Origin: Rhizobium sp. Q54
Lineage (GTDB): Bacteria; Pseudomonadota; Alphaproteobacteria; Rhizobiales; Beijerinckiaceae
Assembly: GCA_945901195.1 (NCBI GenBank)
Contig: CAMDKB010000091.1
Location: 1 to 12,172, forward strand
DNA length: 12,172 bases
Reading direction: 5' to 3'
Shown: positions 1 to 7,768 of the stretch, in pieces
Layout: the number at the start of each line of letters is the position of its first letter
Numbering within the stretch: position 1 is the first letter of the stretch
Translations under genes and position numbers: made by a program
Notes under the pieces: model-generated
The model's input: the letters and a program-made list of their open reading frames with translations, nothing else
Told to the model about the DNA's origin: nothing
Databases searched by the model: none

Positions 1-102
1 GGCTGGACAGCCCGAGGTCATGCGGAAGCCGATGCCGGGCTGATCGACCAGTTCAATTCCTTCAAGCGGGTCAAGCGCTTCTGGCAGCGTGATCGCCGCT
101 AG
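1..102 (+). CDS. C-terminal end of an unidentified protein (5' truncated by window)
   Basis: The first reading frame is open from the window edge to a TAG at 100-102, giving 33 residues ending in a basic, aromatic stretch (FKRVKRFWQRDRR). Third codon positions are mostly G or C, as in the neighbouring genes, which favours this frame. I do not recognise the family from so short a tail. It lies 69 bp upstream of the FAD monooxygenase on the same strand, so the two could be co-transcribed. A second + frame ends earlier, at 43, and a - strand frame is also open here but lacks a convincing start. The call therefore rests on codon bias and context only. Confidence 0.4.
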   Translation, partial: GWTARGHAEADAGLIDQFNSFKRVKRFWQRDRR

Positions 103-171
103 ACCTGCATCGCCTCTTGCTCATGATCCCCCGCCAGACTATGCAACGGCACACAGGCAGGGTGGAATGAA

Positions 172-1830
172 ATGAGCATACTGCGGGAAACAGACGTTTT
201 CATTGTTGGCTGCGGCCCTTGCGGGCTGATGATGGCAAATGAATTTGGCCGCAGAGGCGTGCATGCCACATTGGTCGACACTAAATCGACCACTGCATTC
301 AACCCGCAGGCCAATGCAACTCAGGCCCGCTCCATGGAGCATTATCGCCGCCATGGCTTTGCCGACGAAATCCGCGCCATGGGCATGCCGCCCGATTATC
401 CGCCAGATATTGCTTATTTCACACGGGTTTCAAAATACGAGCTGGCGCGGTTCAGCCTGCCAACCGCCAAGGACGCCAAGGAACTCATCAAGGGTCTGTC
501 GGGTTCATGGAGCGCAGCAGAACTGCCCCATCGCGTCTCGCAAAAATTTGTCGAACAGGTGCTGCTGAAACACGCGCGCAAATATCCAACCAACACAATT
601 CGTTTTGAAACCCGGTTTATTGGTTATACCGACCATGGGACGCATGTGGACTGCGTGACCGAACCTTTGAATGGCGGGCCACAAACGGTCACTCGCGCCA
701 GGTTCATTGTCGGCGCCGATGGTGGACGCTCGCTCGTCCGCAAGCAGATGGGCGTTTCATTGGCTGGGGAGAGTGGCCGGCAGCGTGAGTTCATGGGTGG
801 GCGCATGTATGCGATCTATCTCAAATGCCCAAGTTATTATGAACAGATGCCTAACCCGCCAGCCTGGATGAACGTAACCGTGAATACCGAGCAGCGTGCG
901 TTCATGACAGCAATCGACGGCAAGGAGGAGTTCTCCTACCACTTCCAGCTCAAGCCCGGTCAGGATGAAGACCTCATCGATGACGCGGAAGCCAAGCGGC
1001 AGGTTTACACGGGCTGGGGAAAAGAATTGCCGATGGAAATCCTGTCCCGCGTCTCGTGGACTGCGGGCTACACGCTTGTCGCGGAGAAGCTGCGGCTCGG
1101 TCGTGCGTTCATTGGCGGTGATGCAGCACATCTTTTTACGCCCGCAGGCGGAATGGGCTACAACACAGCCATTGAGGATGCGGTAAACCTGTCCTGGAAA
1201 CTGAGTGCGGTTCTGCAAGGTTATGGCGGCGAGGCCTTGCTGCAATCCTATGATACCGAGCGGCGCGCTGTCGCCGTTCGCAACACGGGTTATGCACGCG
1301 CCTTCGCAGATTCACTCGGCAATTTTGTGGCTGTACCCGAACTCGAGCAGGCAACCCCGGACGGCGAGGAAGCTCGCCGTATCGCAGGCGAATATTACAA
1401 TAAACATGCCCGCGCCGAGTTTAATATTCCTGGCTTCACATTAGGCGCGCGCTATGACGGCTCTGAGGTCATTGCGAGCGACGGCACAAATCCCCCACCC
1501 GATGGCCCAAATGTCTACCATCCCACAGCCTGCCCCGGCGGCCGCGCGCCGCACACCTGGTTTGCGGACGGAACATCGCTTTACGACAAATTCAGTTTCG
1601 AATGGACATTGCTTCAGATGGCCGCGAACAATGCTGGTATGGATAAACTGGTCCATGCCGCGAACGTTGCGGGAATGCCCATCAATGCAGTCACTATAGC
1701 AGACAGCAAGTTGCGCGACCTCTACGAAGCCGATTTCGCACTCATCCGCCCTGATCAGGTTGTCGCCTGGCGGGGATCGGCAACAAATGCCGGTGCTGAA
1801 TCCCTGATCGCGAGGGTTTCAGGAAAATAG
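172..1830 (+). CDS. FAD-dependent aromatic monooxygenase (PheA/TfdB family)
   Basis: This is a predicted 552-residue cytoplasmic flavoprotein that would hydroxylate a phenolic or related aromatic ring using NAD(P)H and O2. It shows the three class A flavin monooxygenase signatures in order: the GxGxxG dinucleotide fold at residues 13-18 (GCGPCG), the DG motif near residues 180-187 (VGADGGRS) and the GD motif near 314-320 (IGGDAAH), followed by the usual PAGGMGYNTAIEDAVNLSWKL-type helix. The C-terminal 130 or so residues, ending in ALIRPDQVVAWRG, look like the thioredoxin-like domain of the phenol hydroxylase group. Length fits TfdB/MhpA-like enzymes (about 550-590). The ATG at 172 follows a purine-rich GCAGGGTGGA. 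The substrate cannot be read from sequence. No ring-cleavage genes are nearby, so a tailoring or detoxification role is as possible as catabolism. Confidence 0.85.
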   Translation: MSILRETDVFIVGCGPCGLMMANEFGRRGVHATLVDTKSTTAFNPQANATQARSMEHYRRHGFADEIRAMGMPPDYPPDIAYFTRVSKYELARFSLPTAKDAKELIKGLSGSWSAAELPHRVSQKFVEQVLLKHARKYPTNTIRFETRFIGYTDHGTHVDCVTEPLNGGPQTVTRARFIVGADGGRSLVRKQMGVSLAGESGRQREFMGGRMYAIYLKCPSYYEQMPNPPAWMNVTVNTEQRAFMTAIDGKEEFSYHFQLKPGQDEDLIDDAEAKRQVYTGWGKELPMEILSRVSWTAGYTLVAEKLRLGRAFIGGDAAHLFTPAGGMGYNTAIEDAVNLSWKLSAVLQGYGGEALLQSYDTERRAVAVRNTGYARAFADSLGNFVAVPELEQATPDGEEARRIAGEYYNKHARAEFNIPGFTLGARYDGSEVIASDGTNPPPDGPNVYHPTACPGGRAPHTWFADGTSLYDKFSFEWTLLQMAANNAGMDKLVHAANVAGMPINAVTIADSKLRDLYEADFALIRPDQVVAWRGSATNAGAESLIARVSGK

Positions 1831-1906
1831 AAGGGAGATCCCGGTCTTTCCTGAACTGGTTCTTTGACGTTGATCCCTGTCAATTACGGCTGTGCAACGC
1901 CCTGCT

Positions 1907-2025
1907 AGAGCGTAATCGCCATTGGTTGAGTCACGACGCCATTTTGTGTGCTCTGATTTTGCGGCTCTTCCTCGGCTTGGAGCGTTTGCAGGAAAGTGGA
2001 CTCAGTTTTTCCGTTTGCAAGCGCC
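1907..2025. repeat. Pair of degenerate palindromic intergenic repeats
   Basis: The monooxygenase-adaptor gap holds two adjacent imperfect palindromes. The first runs from AGAGC at 1907-1911 to GCTCT at 1950-1954, around a core containing ATTGGTTGAGTCACGAC. The second spans about 1979-2025, with GAGCGTTTGCAGGAAA on the left and TTTTTCCGTTTGCAAGCGCC on the right, which pair imperfectly. From memory, both resemble the short dispersed palindromes common between genes in Hyphomicrobiales. Repetition elsewhere in the genome cannot be seen from one window. The rest of the gap (1831-1906 and 2026-2059) shows no clear promoter. Confidence 0.4.
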
Positions 2026-2089
2026 TGAAAGCAAAAATTTAAAGGAGCTGCGCGGTTCCGTGACCGCAACGCGCCTTAGGGCCTGCGCC

Positions 2090-3376
2090 ATGAACATGAC
2101 CTCATCCAAAGAGCAACGAGTTGAAATCGAAGCTCTGCTCGGGATCAAAACACCCCCTGTGCGACAAATTTTCCGTCCCAGGAACATTGTGATTCTTGCT
2201 GTCGCGGGCGCCGCCATATATGGTATTTGGTGGTACTGGTACAATCCCGGTACGAACCGGGCGCCCTATACGTTCGTGACTGCCCCCGCTGAAAAAACAG
2301 AACTGGTAATCAGGGTAACAGCTACTGGCACCGTGCAACCAACTAACAAGGTCGACATATCCAGCGAATTGTCCGGTGTCCTGCGTCAGGTGAATGTGGA
2401 TTTCAATTCCACCGTTCGTAAGGGCGATGTGCTGGCAGAACTGGATACGACCAAGCTGACGGCGTCTGTCGAAAATTCACGCGCACGCCTCAGCGCGTCA
2501 CGCGCATCGGTTCAGGACGCAAAAGTCTCACTCGACGAAAAGCGCCAGATATATGAGCGCAAGAAATCTCTTGCAGCGCATAATGTGAGTTCCGCACAGG
2601 ACCTCGACACGGCAAAGGCGGCCTACGACCGCTCTGTTGTTGCTATAGAGACGGCCAACGCAAATGTTGAAATGTCCGAAGCCCAGCTGCGTCTGGATGA
2701 AACCAACTTGTCACGGGCCCGCATCACATCTCCGATCAACGGCGTCGTATTGATGCGCAAGGTTGATCCCGGACAAACCGTTGCATCTTCATTGCAGGCG
2801 CCGATTTTATTCACCATCGCTGAAGATCTGAAACGTATGGAAGTGCAAGTTGATGTCGATGAAGCCGATGTCGGGAGGGTGCGTGAAGCACAAAAGGCCG
2901 CCTTCTCGGTCGACGCCTATCCCGACAAGAAATTCGACGCTGAAATCCGGATGCTGCGGTATGGATCAGAAGTCGTACAGGGTGTCGTGACTTATAAAGC
3001 TGTCTTGACAACCGACAATTCTGCCCTGCTGCTTTTGCCGGGCATGACCGCAACGGCGGAAATCGTCGTCGAACAATTGAAAGACGCATTGACTGTCCCC
3101 AATCAAGCGCTGCGTTTTCAACCGCCCCAAATCATAGCCCCCGCACAAAATCGCACGCTTCTTGATCGCCTGCTTCCCAGTCCGCGACCGCAATTTCGTC
3201 CGGCGAGCCAGCAACGTGCAAGCAGCGCTGCCGCAAGACTGTTCGTTCTGCGCGACGGACAGGCTCTGCCGGTTCGCGTGACGGTTGGCCCCAGTGATGG
3301 CAGGCGCACGCAAATTGTACGCGGCGATTTGCAGGCGGGCGACGCCGTTATCGTCGATACTGCACAGCGCAGGTGA
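2090..3376 (+). CDS. macA: MacA-like periplasmic adaptor (HlyD/RND-type membrane fusion protein)
   Basis: Inner-membrane-anchored adaptor that would link an ABC permease to an outer-membrane channel. From the ATG at 2090 it has 429 residues: a short cytoplasmic leader, one membrane anchor at about residues 32-50 (IVILAVAGAAIYGIWWYWY), a first lipoyl-like half (about 85-125, ending VRKGDVLAELDTTKL), a long alpha-helical hairpin rich in Ala, Glu and Arg (about 125-215), the second lipoyl half (SPINGVVLMRKVDPGQTV), then beta-barrel and membrane-proximal domains. The frame is open back to TTG 1922. GTG 2060 has an AAAGGAG at 2041-2047 but 12-nt spacing, so it is a real alternative. I prefer ATG 2090 because the protein then begins with a family-like leader. 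The stop is 3 nt before the ATPase. No outer-membrane factor gene is present, so a chromosomal TolC-like partner is assumed. Confidence 0.85.
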   Translation: MNMTSSKEQRVEIEALLGIKTPPVRQIFRPRNIVILAVAGAAIYGIWWYWYNPGTNRAPYTFVTAPAEKTELVIRVTATGTVQPTNKVDISSELSGVLRQVNVDFNSTVRKGDVLAELDTTKLTASVENSRARLSASRASVQDAKVSLDEKRQIYERKKSLAAHNVSSAQDLDTAKAAYDRSVVAIETANANVEMSEAQLRLDETNLSRARITSPINGVVLMRKVDPGQTVASSLQAPILFTIAEDLKRMEVQVDVDEADVGRVREAQKAAFSVDAYPDKKFDAEIRMLRYGSEVVQGVVTYKAVLTTDNSALLLLPGMTATAEIVVEQLKDALTVPNQALRFQPPQIIAPAQNRTLLDRLLPSPRPQFRPASQQRASSAAARLFVLRDGQALPVRVTVGPSDGRRTQIVRGDLQAGDAVIVDTAQRR

Positions 3377-3379
3377 CTC

Positions 3380-4117
3380 ATGCCAACTGACCATGAAAAT
3401 GAGAAGCCTGTTCAATCATTGATTGAATTCAGGAATGTTCAGAAAATATACGGCAGTGGCGAAGCGATTGTGCATGCGCTGGCCGGCGTTAATCTAACAA
3501 TTCAGAGTGGCGAGTTTGTCGCCATTATGGGCCCCTCCGGTTCCGGCAAATCAACGGCCATGAACATGATCGGCTGTCTGGATACACCGACGTCCGGAAG
3601 CTATTCATTCCTTGGAATTGAAGCAGACGCCCTCAGCCGTGACCAGCGCGCCTTGCTGCGTCGCCATTATATCGGCTTTGTGTTTCAGGGGTTCAATCTG
3701 CTGGCGCGAACCAGCGCTATTGAGAACGTGGAGCTTCCCCTCATCTATCGCGGGATGAAATTTTCCGAGCGCCGCCGCGCCGCAATGCGCGCCCTCCAGC
3801 AAGTGGGACTTGAAGATAGAGCCAGCCACGTATCCAGCATGTTGTCAGGCGGCCAGCAACAACGTGTTGCCATCGCCCGCGCCATCGTGACCAATCCGGC
3901 CGTACTCCTCGCGGACGAACCCACGGGAAATCTGGATACCAGAACCAGCCATGAAATCATGCAACTGATCACCAAATTGAATCAGGAGCACAATATCACA
4001 GTGATCATGGTGACGCATGAATCCGACATGGCGGACTATGCACGCCGCATCATCAAATTCGTCGACGGCAAGATTGCAAGTGACGTAAGTGGAGAGAAGC
4101 ACGCCCATGCTGCTTGA
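3380..4117 (+). CDS. macB: MacB/LolD-family ABC transporter ATP-binding protein
   Basis: A 245-residue cytoplasmic ATPase that would power the adjacent permease through the mechanotransmission cycle known for MacB and LolD. All core motifs are intact: Walker A at 51-59 (GPSGSGKST), Q-loop in FVFQGFNLL, signature LSGGQQQRVAIARA from residue 155, Walker B at 175-181 (VLLADEP) and the switch histidine at 213 (VTHE). The GNLDT sequence after Walker B is typical of the MacB/LolD/FtsE group. E. coli MacB fuses ATPase and permease, whereas here they are separate genes. The start lies 3 nt after the adaptor stop, and its AGGTGA is formed by the end of that gene. The stop overlaps the permease start by 11 bp, so the three genes are almost certainly translated from one transcript. 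Confidence 0.92.
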   Translation: MPTDHENEKPVQSLIEFRNVQKIYGSGEAIVHALAGVNLTIQSGEFVAIMGPSGSGKSTAMNMIGCLDTPTSGSYSFLGIEADALSRDQRALLRRHYIGFVFQGFNLLARTSAIENVELPLIYRGMKFSERRRAAMRALQQVGLEDRASHVSSMLSGGQQQRVAIARAIVTNPAVLLADEPTGNLDTRTSHEIMQLITKLNQEHNITVIMVTHESDMADYARRIIKFVDGKIASDVSGEKHAHAA

Positions 4118-5312
4118 AACTGTCAGACTTGCCCGTCAGGCGATTTTCCGGAATATTTTGCGCTCGTCGCTCACCGTCCTTGGCATCGTCATCGGCGTGG
4201 CTGCCGTGATTGCAATGGTGACGATTGGCAACGGCACAACAGCAAAAGTAAAAGCAGACCTGTCGCGGCTTGGCAGCAATCTTCTTTTTTTGAGCCCTGG
4301 CCAATTCGGTCCTGGACGCGCCAGCTCAGATGCAAAGCCGTTCAACATTCGTGACCTCGAAGCCCTGCGCAGCCAATTGCGTGGCATTCAGGTTGTTGCG
4401 CCCGTGGCGCAGCGGGCCGTGACGCTTGTATCAGGTTCCGAGAACCGGATGACGCCGGTGCGTGGCACAGACAACAATTACTTTGTCGCCCAGGTATGGG
4501 GCCTCGACAGCGGCCGTACCTTTCTCGACGGAGAATTGCGAAGTGGCCGTGCCGTCTGCATTATCGGGACGACTGTGCGAACACGGCTGTTTGGCTCCGG
4601 TGAACCTGTCGGGCGTGCAATCCGGGTCAACAAGGTATCATGCGAGGTCATTGGCGTTCTCGAAGGCAAGGGACAATCGAGCTTCGGCTCCGATCAGGAT
4701 GACATCGTGATCATGCCATTGCGCACATTCCACAGACGCATTGCCGGCAACAGCGATATCCCCACGATCTACGTTTCAGCAGAAGACGGCATAGACACTG
4801 CAAAGGTACAAACTGATATTGAATTCCTTCTGCGCGAAAGGCGGAATATCACGCCGGGCAAACGCGATGATTTCACCGTGCGTGACATGAAACAAGTCGC
4901 TGAAACTCAGGCTGCTGCAACCACGATGCTAACAGGCCTTCTGGCGGCCGTTGCAGGCGTCAGTCTGCTGGTCGGCGGCATCGGCATCATGAACATCATG
5001 CTCGTTTCTGTAACCGAACGCACGCGCGAAATCGGCATACGGCTGGCTATTGGGGCGCTTGAAGGTCAGGTTCTCATGCAATTTCTGGTCGAGGCTGTTG
5101 TACTTTCAATATTCGGGGGCATAGTTGGCATAGGCCTCGGTCTGGGTTTCGCGTTTGTTGCGGCAAGCTTCATGAACATACCCTTTGTCGTCGACCCCAG
5201 GATAGTGCTGGTAGCCTTTGCTTTCTCCGCCGCTGTAGGCGTAGTCTTCGGTTATTTTCCGGCGCGGGGCGCAGCACATATGGATCCAATCGAAGCGCTC
5301 AGGCATGAGTGA
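4107..5312 (+). CDS. MacB-like ABC transporter permease (MacB_PCD plus FtsX domain)
   Basis: A 401-residue inner-membrane permease. It has an N-terminal transmembrane helix at about residues 19-40 (TVLGIVIGVAAVIAMVTIG), a large periplasmic domain of about 230 residues (MacB_PCD type), then three C-terminal helices: the GVSLLVGGIGIMNIMLVSV segment, the FLVEAVVLSIFGGIVGIGLG segment and the LVAFAFSAAVGVVFGYFPA segment. The TERTREIGIRLAIGA coupling sequence and the ending PARGAAHMDPIEALRHE are hallmarks of the MacB/FtsX family. ATG 4107 is chosen over GTG 4089 because it follows GGAGAG at 4091-4096 with about 10-nt spacing and overlaps the ATPase stop by 11 bp. With the upstream adaptor and ATPase it forms a complete inner-membrane MacAB-type pump. 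Known substrates of such pumps include macrolides, lipopeptides, siderophores and peptides, and none can be chosen here. Confidence 0.9.
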   Translation: MLLETVRLARQAIFRNILRSSLTVLGIVIGVAAVIAMVTIGNGTTAKVKADLSRLGSNLLFLSPGQFGPGRASSDAKPFNIRDLEALRSQLRGIQVVAPVAQRAVTLVSGSENRMTPVRGTDNNYFVAQVWGLDSGRTFLDGELRSGRAVCIIGTTVRTRLFGSGEPVGRAIRVNKVSCEVIGVLEGKGQSSFGSDQDDIVIMPLRTFHRRIAGNSDIPTIYVSAEDGIDTAKVQTDIEFLLRERRNITPGKRDDFTVRDMKQVAETQAAATTMLTGLLAAVAGVSLLVGGIGIMNIMLVSVTERTREIGIRLAIGALEGQVLMQFLVEAVVLSIFGGIVGIGLGLGFAFVAASFMNIPFVVDPRIVLVAFAFSAAVGVVFGYFPARGAAHMDPIEALRHE

Positions 5313-5418
5313 ACACAACTATAGTACCTGATCAGTCTCTGCTCATCGCATTTTCACGCGGGCTTGCCGCAATCTCCCTGCCGTCATATCATCATCCAAA
5401 TTCAATTGGGAGGAATGC

Positions 5419-6477
5419 ATGGCTGGTCTATCCAAGCTGATTTCAAAGTCCTGTCAGGCGATATGTTTCCTGATTGCAGGCGCTTCCAATGCCATGGCTC
5501 AAACACCCGGCAGTGCCGATGCTTCGGCTTATTACAAGACCCATCCCCTTCGTTTCATAGCTGGTGGTGGCCCCGGCGGTGGCTATGATAATTATGCACG
5601 CCTGCTGGCGCCTTATTTCTCAAACGAACTCGGCAACACCGTAATTGTCGACAATCAGGGTGCAGTCGGTGGTCTGATCGCGCTCAACCGGATGTATGCA
5701 ACCGAAAATGATGGCCAGCAAATCATTATCATGAACGGTGGCGCAGCCGTTATGTCCCAATTGTTTGAACTCAAGACAGTGCAATACGATCTGGCGAAGA
5801 TCAATTTTCTTGCGACAGTCAGTCAATCGCCGTGGGTCGTGCTGGTTGAGCCGAAATCGCCGGTCAAAAGTCTGGCTGATCTCAAATCGCTTGATGTAGT
5901 GCGCTGGCCCGCCACCGGCCCCATAGACGGATTGTCTGATGGCGCCTCCATGCTGTGTGAAGCGTTCGTGATGAAATGCCGTGCGGTGCTGGGCTATCGT
6001 TCCAGCAATGAAGGCTCCCTGGCAATAGCGCGCAATGAAATGGACGCTCTCTACGTGTCCGATACATCGGCCAACAATTACATAAAGAGCGGGCAGAACC
6101 GAGCGATTGCCGTCATCGCGCGCGCGCGCTCAAGATTTTTACCCGAAATGCCCACCATCTTTGAACAAGGCGGCCTTAACGAAAGTCAGACATGGTGGAT
6201 GAATGCTCGAGCCGATATTGATGCGCTTGGCCGCATCATCATGATGAGCCCGAAAGTCCCGCCCGAGCGAGTTGCATTCGTTCGTTCTGTCGTGCGCAAG
6301 GTACTCACCAACCCCGCTGTGATCGCAGAAGGCGCACGGCTGGAGCGCTATATCGATTTCCAATCCCCCGAAGTCACGCGTGAGAGAGCGCTGGGGCTGA
6401 TCAATGGCATGAGCGCGGAACGAAAGGCCACATTGCAGGATGTGGTGATGAAGAAGTTTCTGATCGGCGCGCAATAG
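5419..6477 (+). CDS. Bug/TctC-family periplasmic solute-binding receptor (orphan)
   Basis: A 352-residue exported protein of the tripartite tricarboxylate transporter receptor (Bug) type, which normally captures carboxylates and small organic acids in the periplasm. A signal peptide is visible at residues 1-27 (hydrophobic CFLIAGASNAMA, probable cleavage before QTPGS). The mature start has the family GGGPGGGYDNYARL stretch, corresponding to the PxGPGGxxDxxAR loop, and later SPVKSLADLK and FLPEMPTIFEQGG, both typical of Bug proteins. The start is supported by GGGAGGA ending about 7 nt upstream. There are no TctA/TctB membrane subunits in the window, as is common for these expanded receptor families. 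Two cysteines in LCEAFVMKCRA are probably close enough to form a disulfide, which I infer. It sits 106 bp after the efflux permease, so co-expression is possible but not shown. Confidence 0.85.
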   Translation: MAGLSKLISKSCQAICFLIAGASNAMAQTPGSADASAYYKTHPLRFIAGGGPGGGYDNYARLLAPYFSNELGNTVIVDNQGAVGGLIALNRMYATENDGQQIIIMNGGAAVMSQLFELKTVQYDLAKINFLATVSQSPWVVLVEPKSPVKSLADLKSLDVVRWPATGPIDGLSDGASMLCEAFVMKCRAVLGYRSSNEGSLAIARNEMDALYVSDTSANNYIKSGQNRAIAVIARARSRFLPEMPTIFEQGGLNESQTWWMNARADIDALGRIIMMSPKVPPERVAFVRSVVRKVLTNPAVIAEGARLERYIDFQSPEVTRERALGLINGMSAERKATLQDVVMKKFLIGAQ

Positions 6478-6631
6478 ATCGCACGCATCGGTTTAACAGA
6501 AACAACAGGCTTCGAATGCATTCGCAATGGGAGCCTTTAGCACAAGGTTACACTCCCGGGAGGCTGATCCAGGCTTTGTCAGTATCCAGATATGCTTTGT
6601 TTATGCAGGTGTTCTGTGCCAGTGTTCGCTT

Positions 6632-6850
6632 ATGACAGAGCCATCTGCACCATCCGAATATTCGATAAAGCTCCTTCCACGCGGAGGCCACGGCCGTGAT
6701 GCGCGCTGGGCGTGGGAGGTCTATGTGGCAGGCAATCTGATCCCGTTGGAAAAAGGCATGTATTGGGGGTTGGAGAGCATGGCGCACAAGGCGGCGACAG
6801 CAGCCATGAAGCGGGTGGCGGCGAGGCGGGCGGACAAGGCAAGCCGATAA
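6632..6850 (+). CDS. Small hypothetical protein, 72 aa
   Basis: A short ORF from ATG 6632 to TAA 6848-6850. The product starts MTEPSAPSEY, has a compact aromatic middle (ARWAWEVYVAGNLIPLEKGMYWGLES) and ends in a basic Ala/Arg/Lys helix (AHKAATAAMKRVAARRADK). There are no membrane segments or cysteines. The frame is open further up to 6527, but the added residues look like translated intergenic sequence, so I use the internal ATG despite a weak Shine-Dalgarno. I do not recognise a family. It stands alone, 154 bp after the Bug gene and ending 10 bp from the convergent broken acyltransferase. The structured, biased composition favours a real protein over chance, but no role can be assigned. Confidence 0.5.
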   Translation: MTEPSAPSEYSIKLLPRGGHGRDARWAWEVYVAGNLIPLEKGMYWGLESMAHKAATAAMKRVAARRADKASR

Positions 6851-6860
6851 ATGTCTCCGG

Positions 6861-7605
6861 CTATCCCTTTGGCAGCGATTTCAGTTCGGCAGTGATGTCA
6901 TGGTTCAGGCAATGTTCGAGCGCAACAATTGTTCTGGCAACGGTTGAAACGTCATAAACCCGGTGATCAAAGCTGATCCTGATATCAAGCGATCCGTCAC
7001 CTCCAAAGGGACCGTAGGTCAGGCAGGTCGTAACGGCCGATAATGGATAGGTGACCATCGCCCCAGCCGAGCCAAGCGCGGAGATAGCAAACGAGCCGAA
7101 GTAATTGGTGCGCTGGCGTCCTGAATGATAGGCCACCAGCCAGAGCAATCGCCGCAAGGGCAGCGGCAAGCGGGTGATCCAGTAGACGCTGGATGTGGCG
7201 AACTTCTGTCTGGGGATCATTTTTTGCCGCGGACAATTGCCACGCGAGTTCATCCAGAGCTGCTGTGTCTGGCGATTTCAACAGAACAGGCATGACTGAA
7301 GACGCGCCATCAATCTCACGCTCTATCAGGATCGAGACGCTGGATTGAAATGTCTCATATAAATGCGGTACGGGATAACGCACATAATTCTGGCGAAGCT
7401 CGGGAATATTTCCAGCAATCTGTGCAAGCGCCTTGGCGAACATCACGGTAAAAGGCGGCGGAGCAACGCAATTGTTTCGCGCGGCGATCAATGAAGCCAG
7501 GTGAATGCGTCCGGCAATAACGCTGACCGGAACCCTTTTGGCGATCCAGAACAGATCGATCAGGAATTTGCGGGCCGTGGACAATGGCATTGATGTCCCG
7601 AGCAT
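6861..7605 (-). pseudogene. Standalone 2-oxoacid dehydrogenase E2-like acyltransferase, frameshifted
   Basis: Two overlapping - strand frames together make one protein. The N-terminal part starts at 7605 (ATG with AAGGG about 6 nt upstream) and carries PPFTVMFAKALAQIAGNIPELRQNY and VSILIEREIDGASSV. The C-terminal part ends at 6861 and carries LPLPLRRLLW, YFGSFAISALGSAG, TLTYGPFGG-like CLTYGPFGGDGSLDI and the active-site-like FDHRVYD. This is the catalytic-domain fold of dihydrolipoyl acyltransferases without lipoyl or subunit-binding domains. The full span is 745 bp, one base more than 248 codons, so a single extra base accounts for the break. The joint lies between about 7175 and 7225. A run of six A (on the coding strand) at 7220-7225 is the likeliest site. 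HRxxDG is changed to HRVYDV. It may be a true pseudogene or a sequencing indel. The native acyl substrate is unknown. Confidence 0.7.
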
Positions 7606-7768
7606 TCAGGGCCCTTGATCTGGAACGGAATAGTGGGAAAACCGCCGTATAAAGCAGATGTCCGTTTGCCAGGCCATGCTATCAGCCGCCGGTCAGGCCG
7701 TCGAGACGATCAGGGCAGATGAACAGGGCCGTCCAGCCGGTCAGCGTCGCAGACTTCACCTTTCGGCT

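Noticed and set aside
1..43. Alternative + frame ending AGQPEVMRKPMPG at 43, and an open - strand frame through 1-120
   Set aside because: The first is very short, and the second has only a poorly placed start at 21 without a Shine-Dalgarno. The frame ending at 102 has better third-position GC.
757..1245. A 162-codon - strand frame opposite the monooxygenase
   Set aside because: It overlaps the conserved DG to GD region of the flavoprotein and has no recognisable features.
1864..1892. TTGACG at 1864-1869 as a -35 for the efflux operon
   Set aside because: No acceptable -10 is found at 16-18 bp spacing (CGGCTG at 17).
7218..7228. A AAA AAT as a programmed -1 frameshift site in the acyltransferase
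   Set aside because: The heptamer fits the phase, but a -1 shift enters the wrong frame. Joining the two halves needs +1 or -2.
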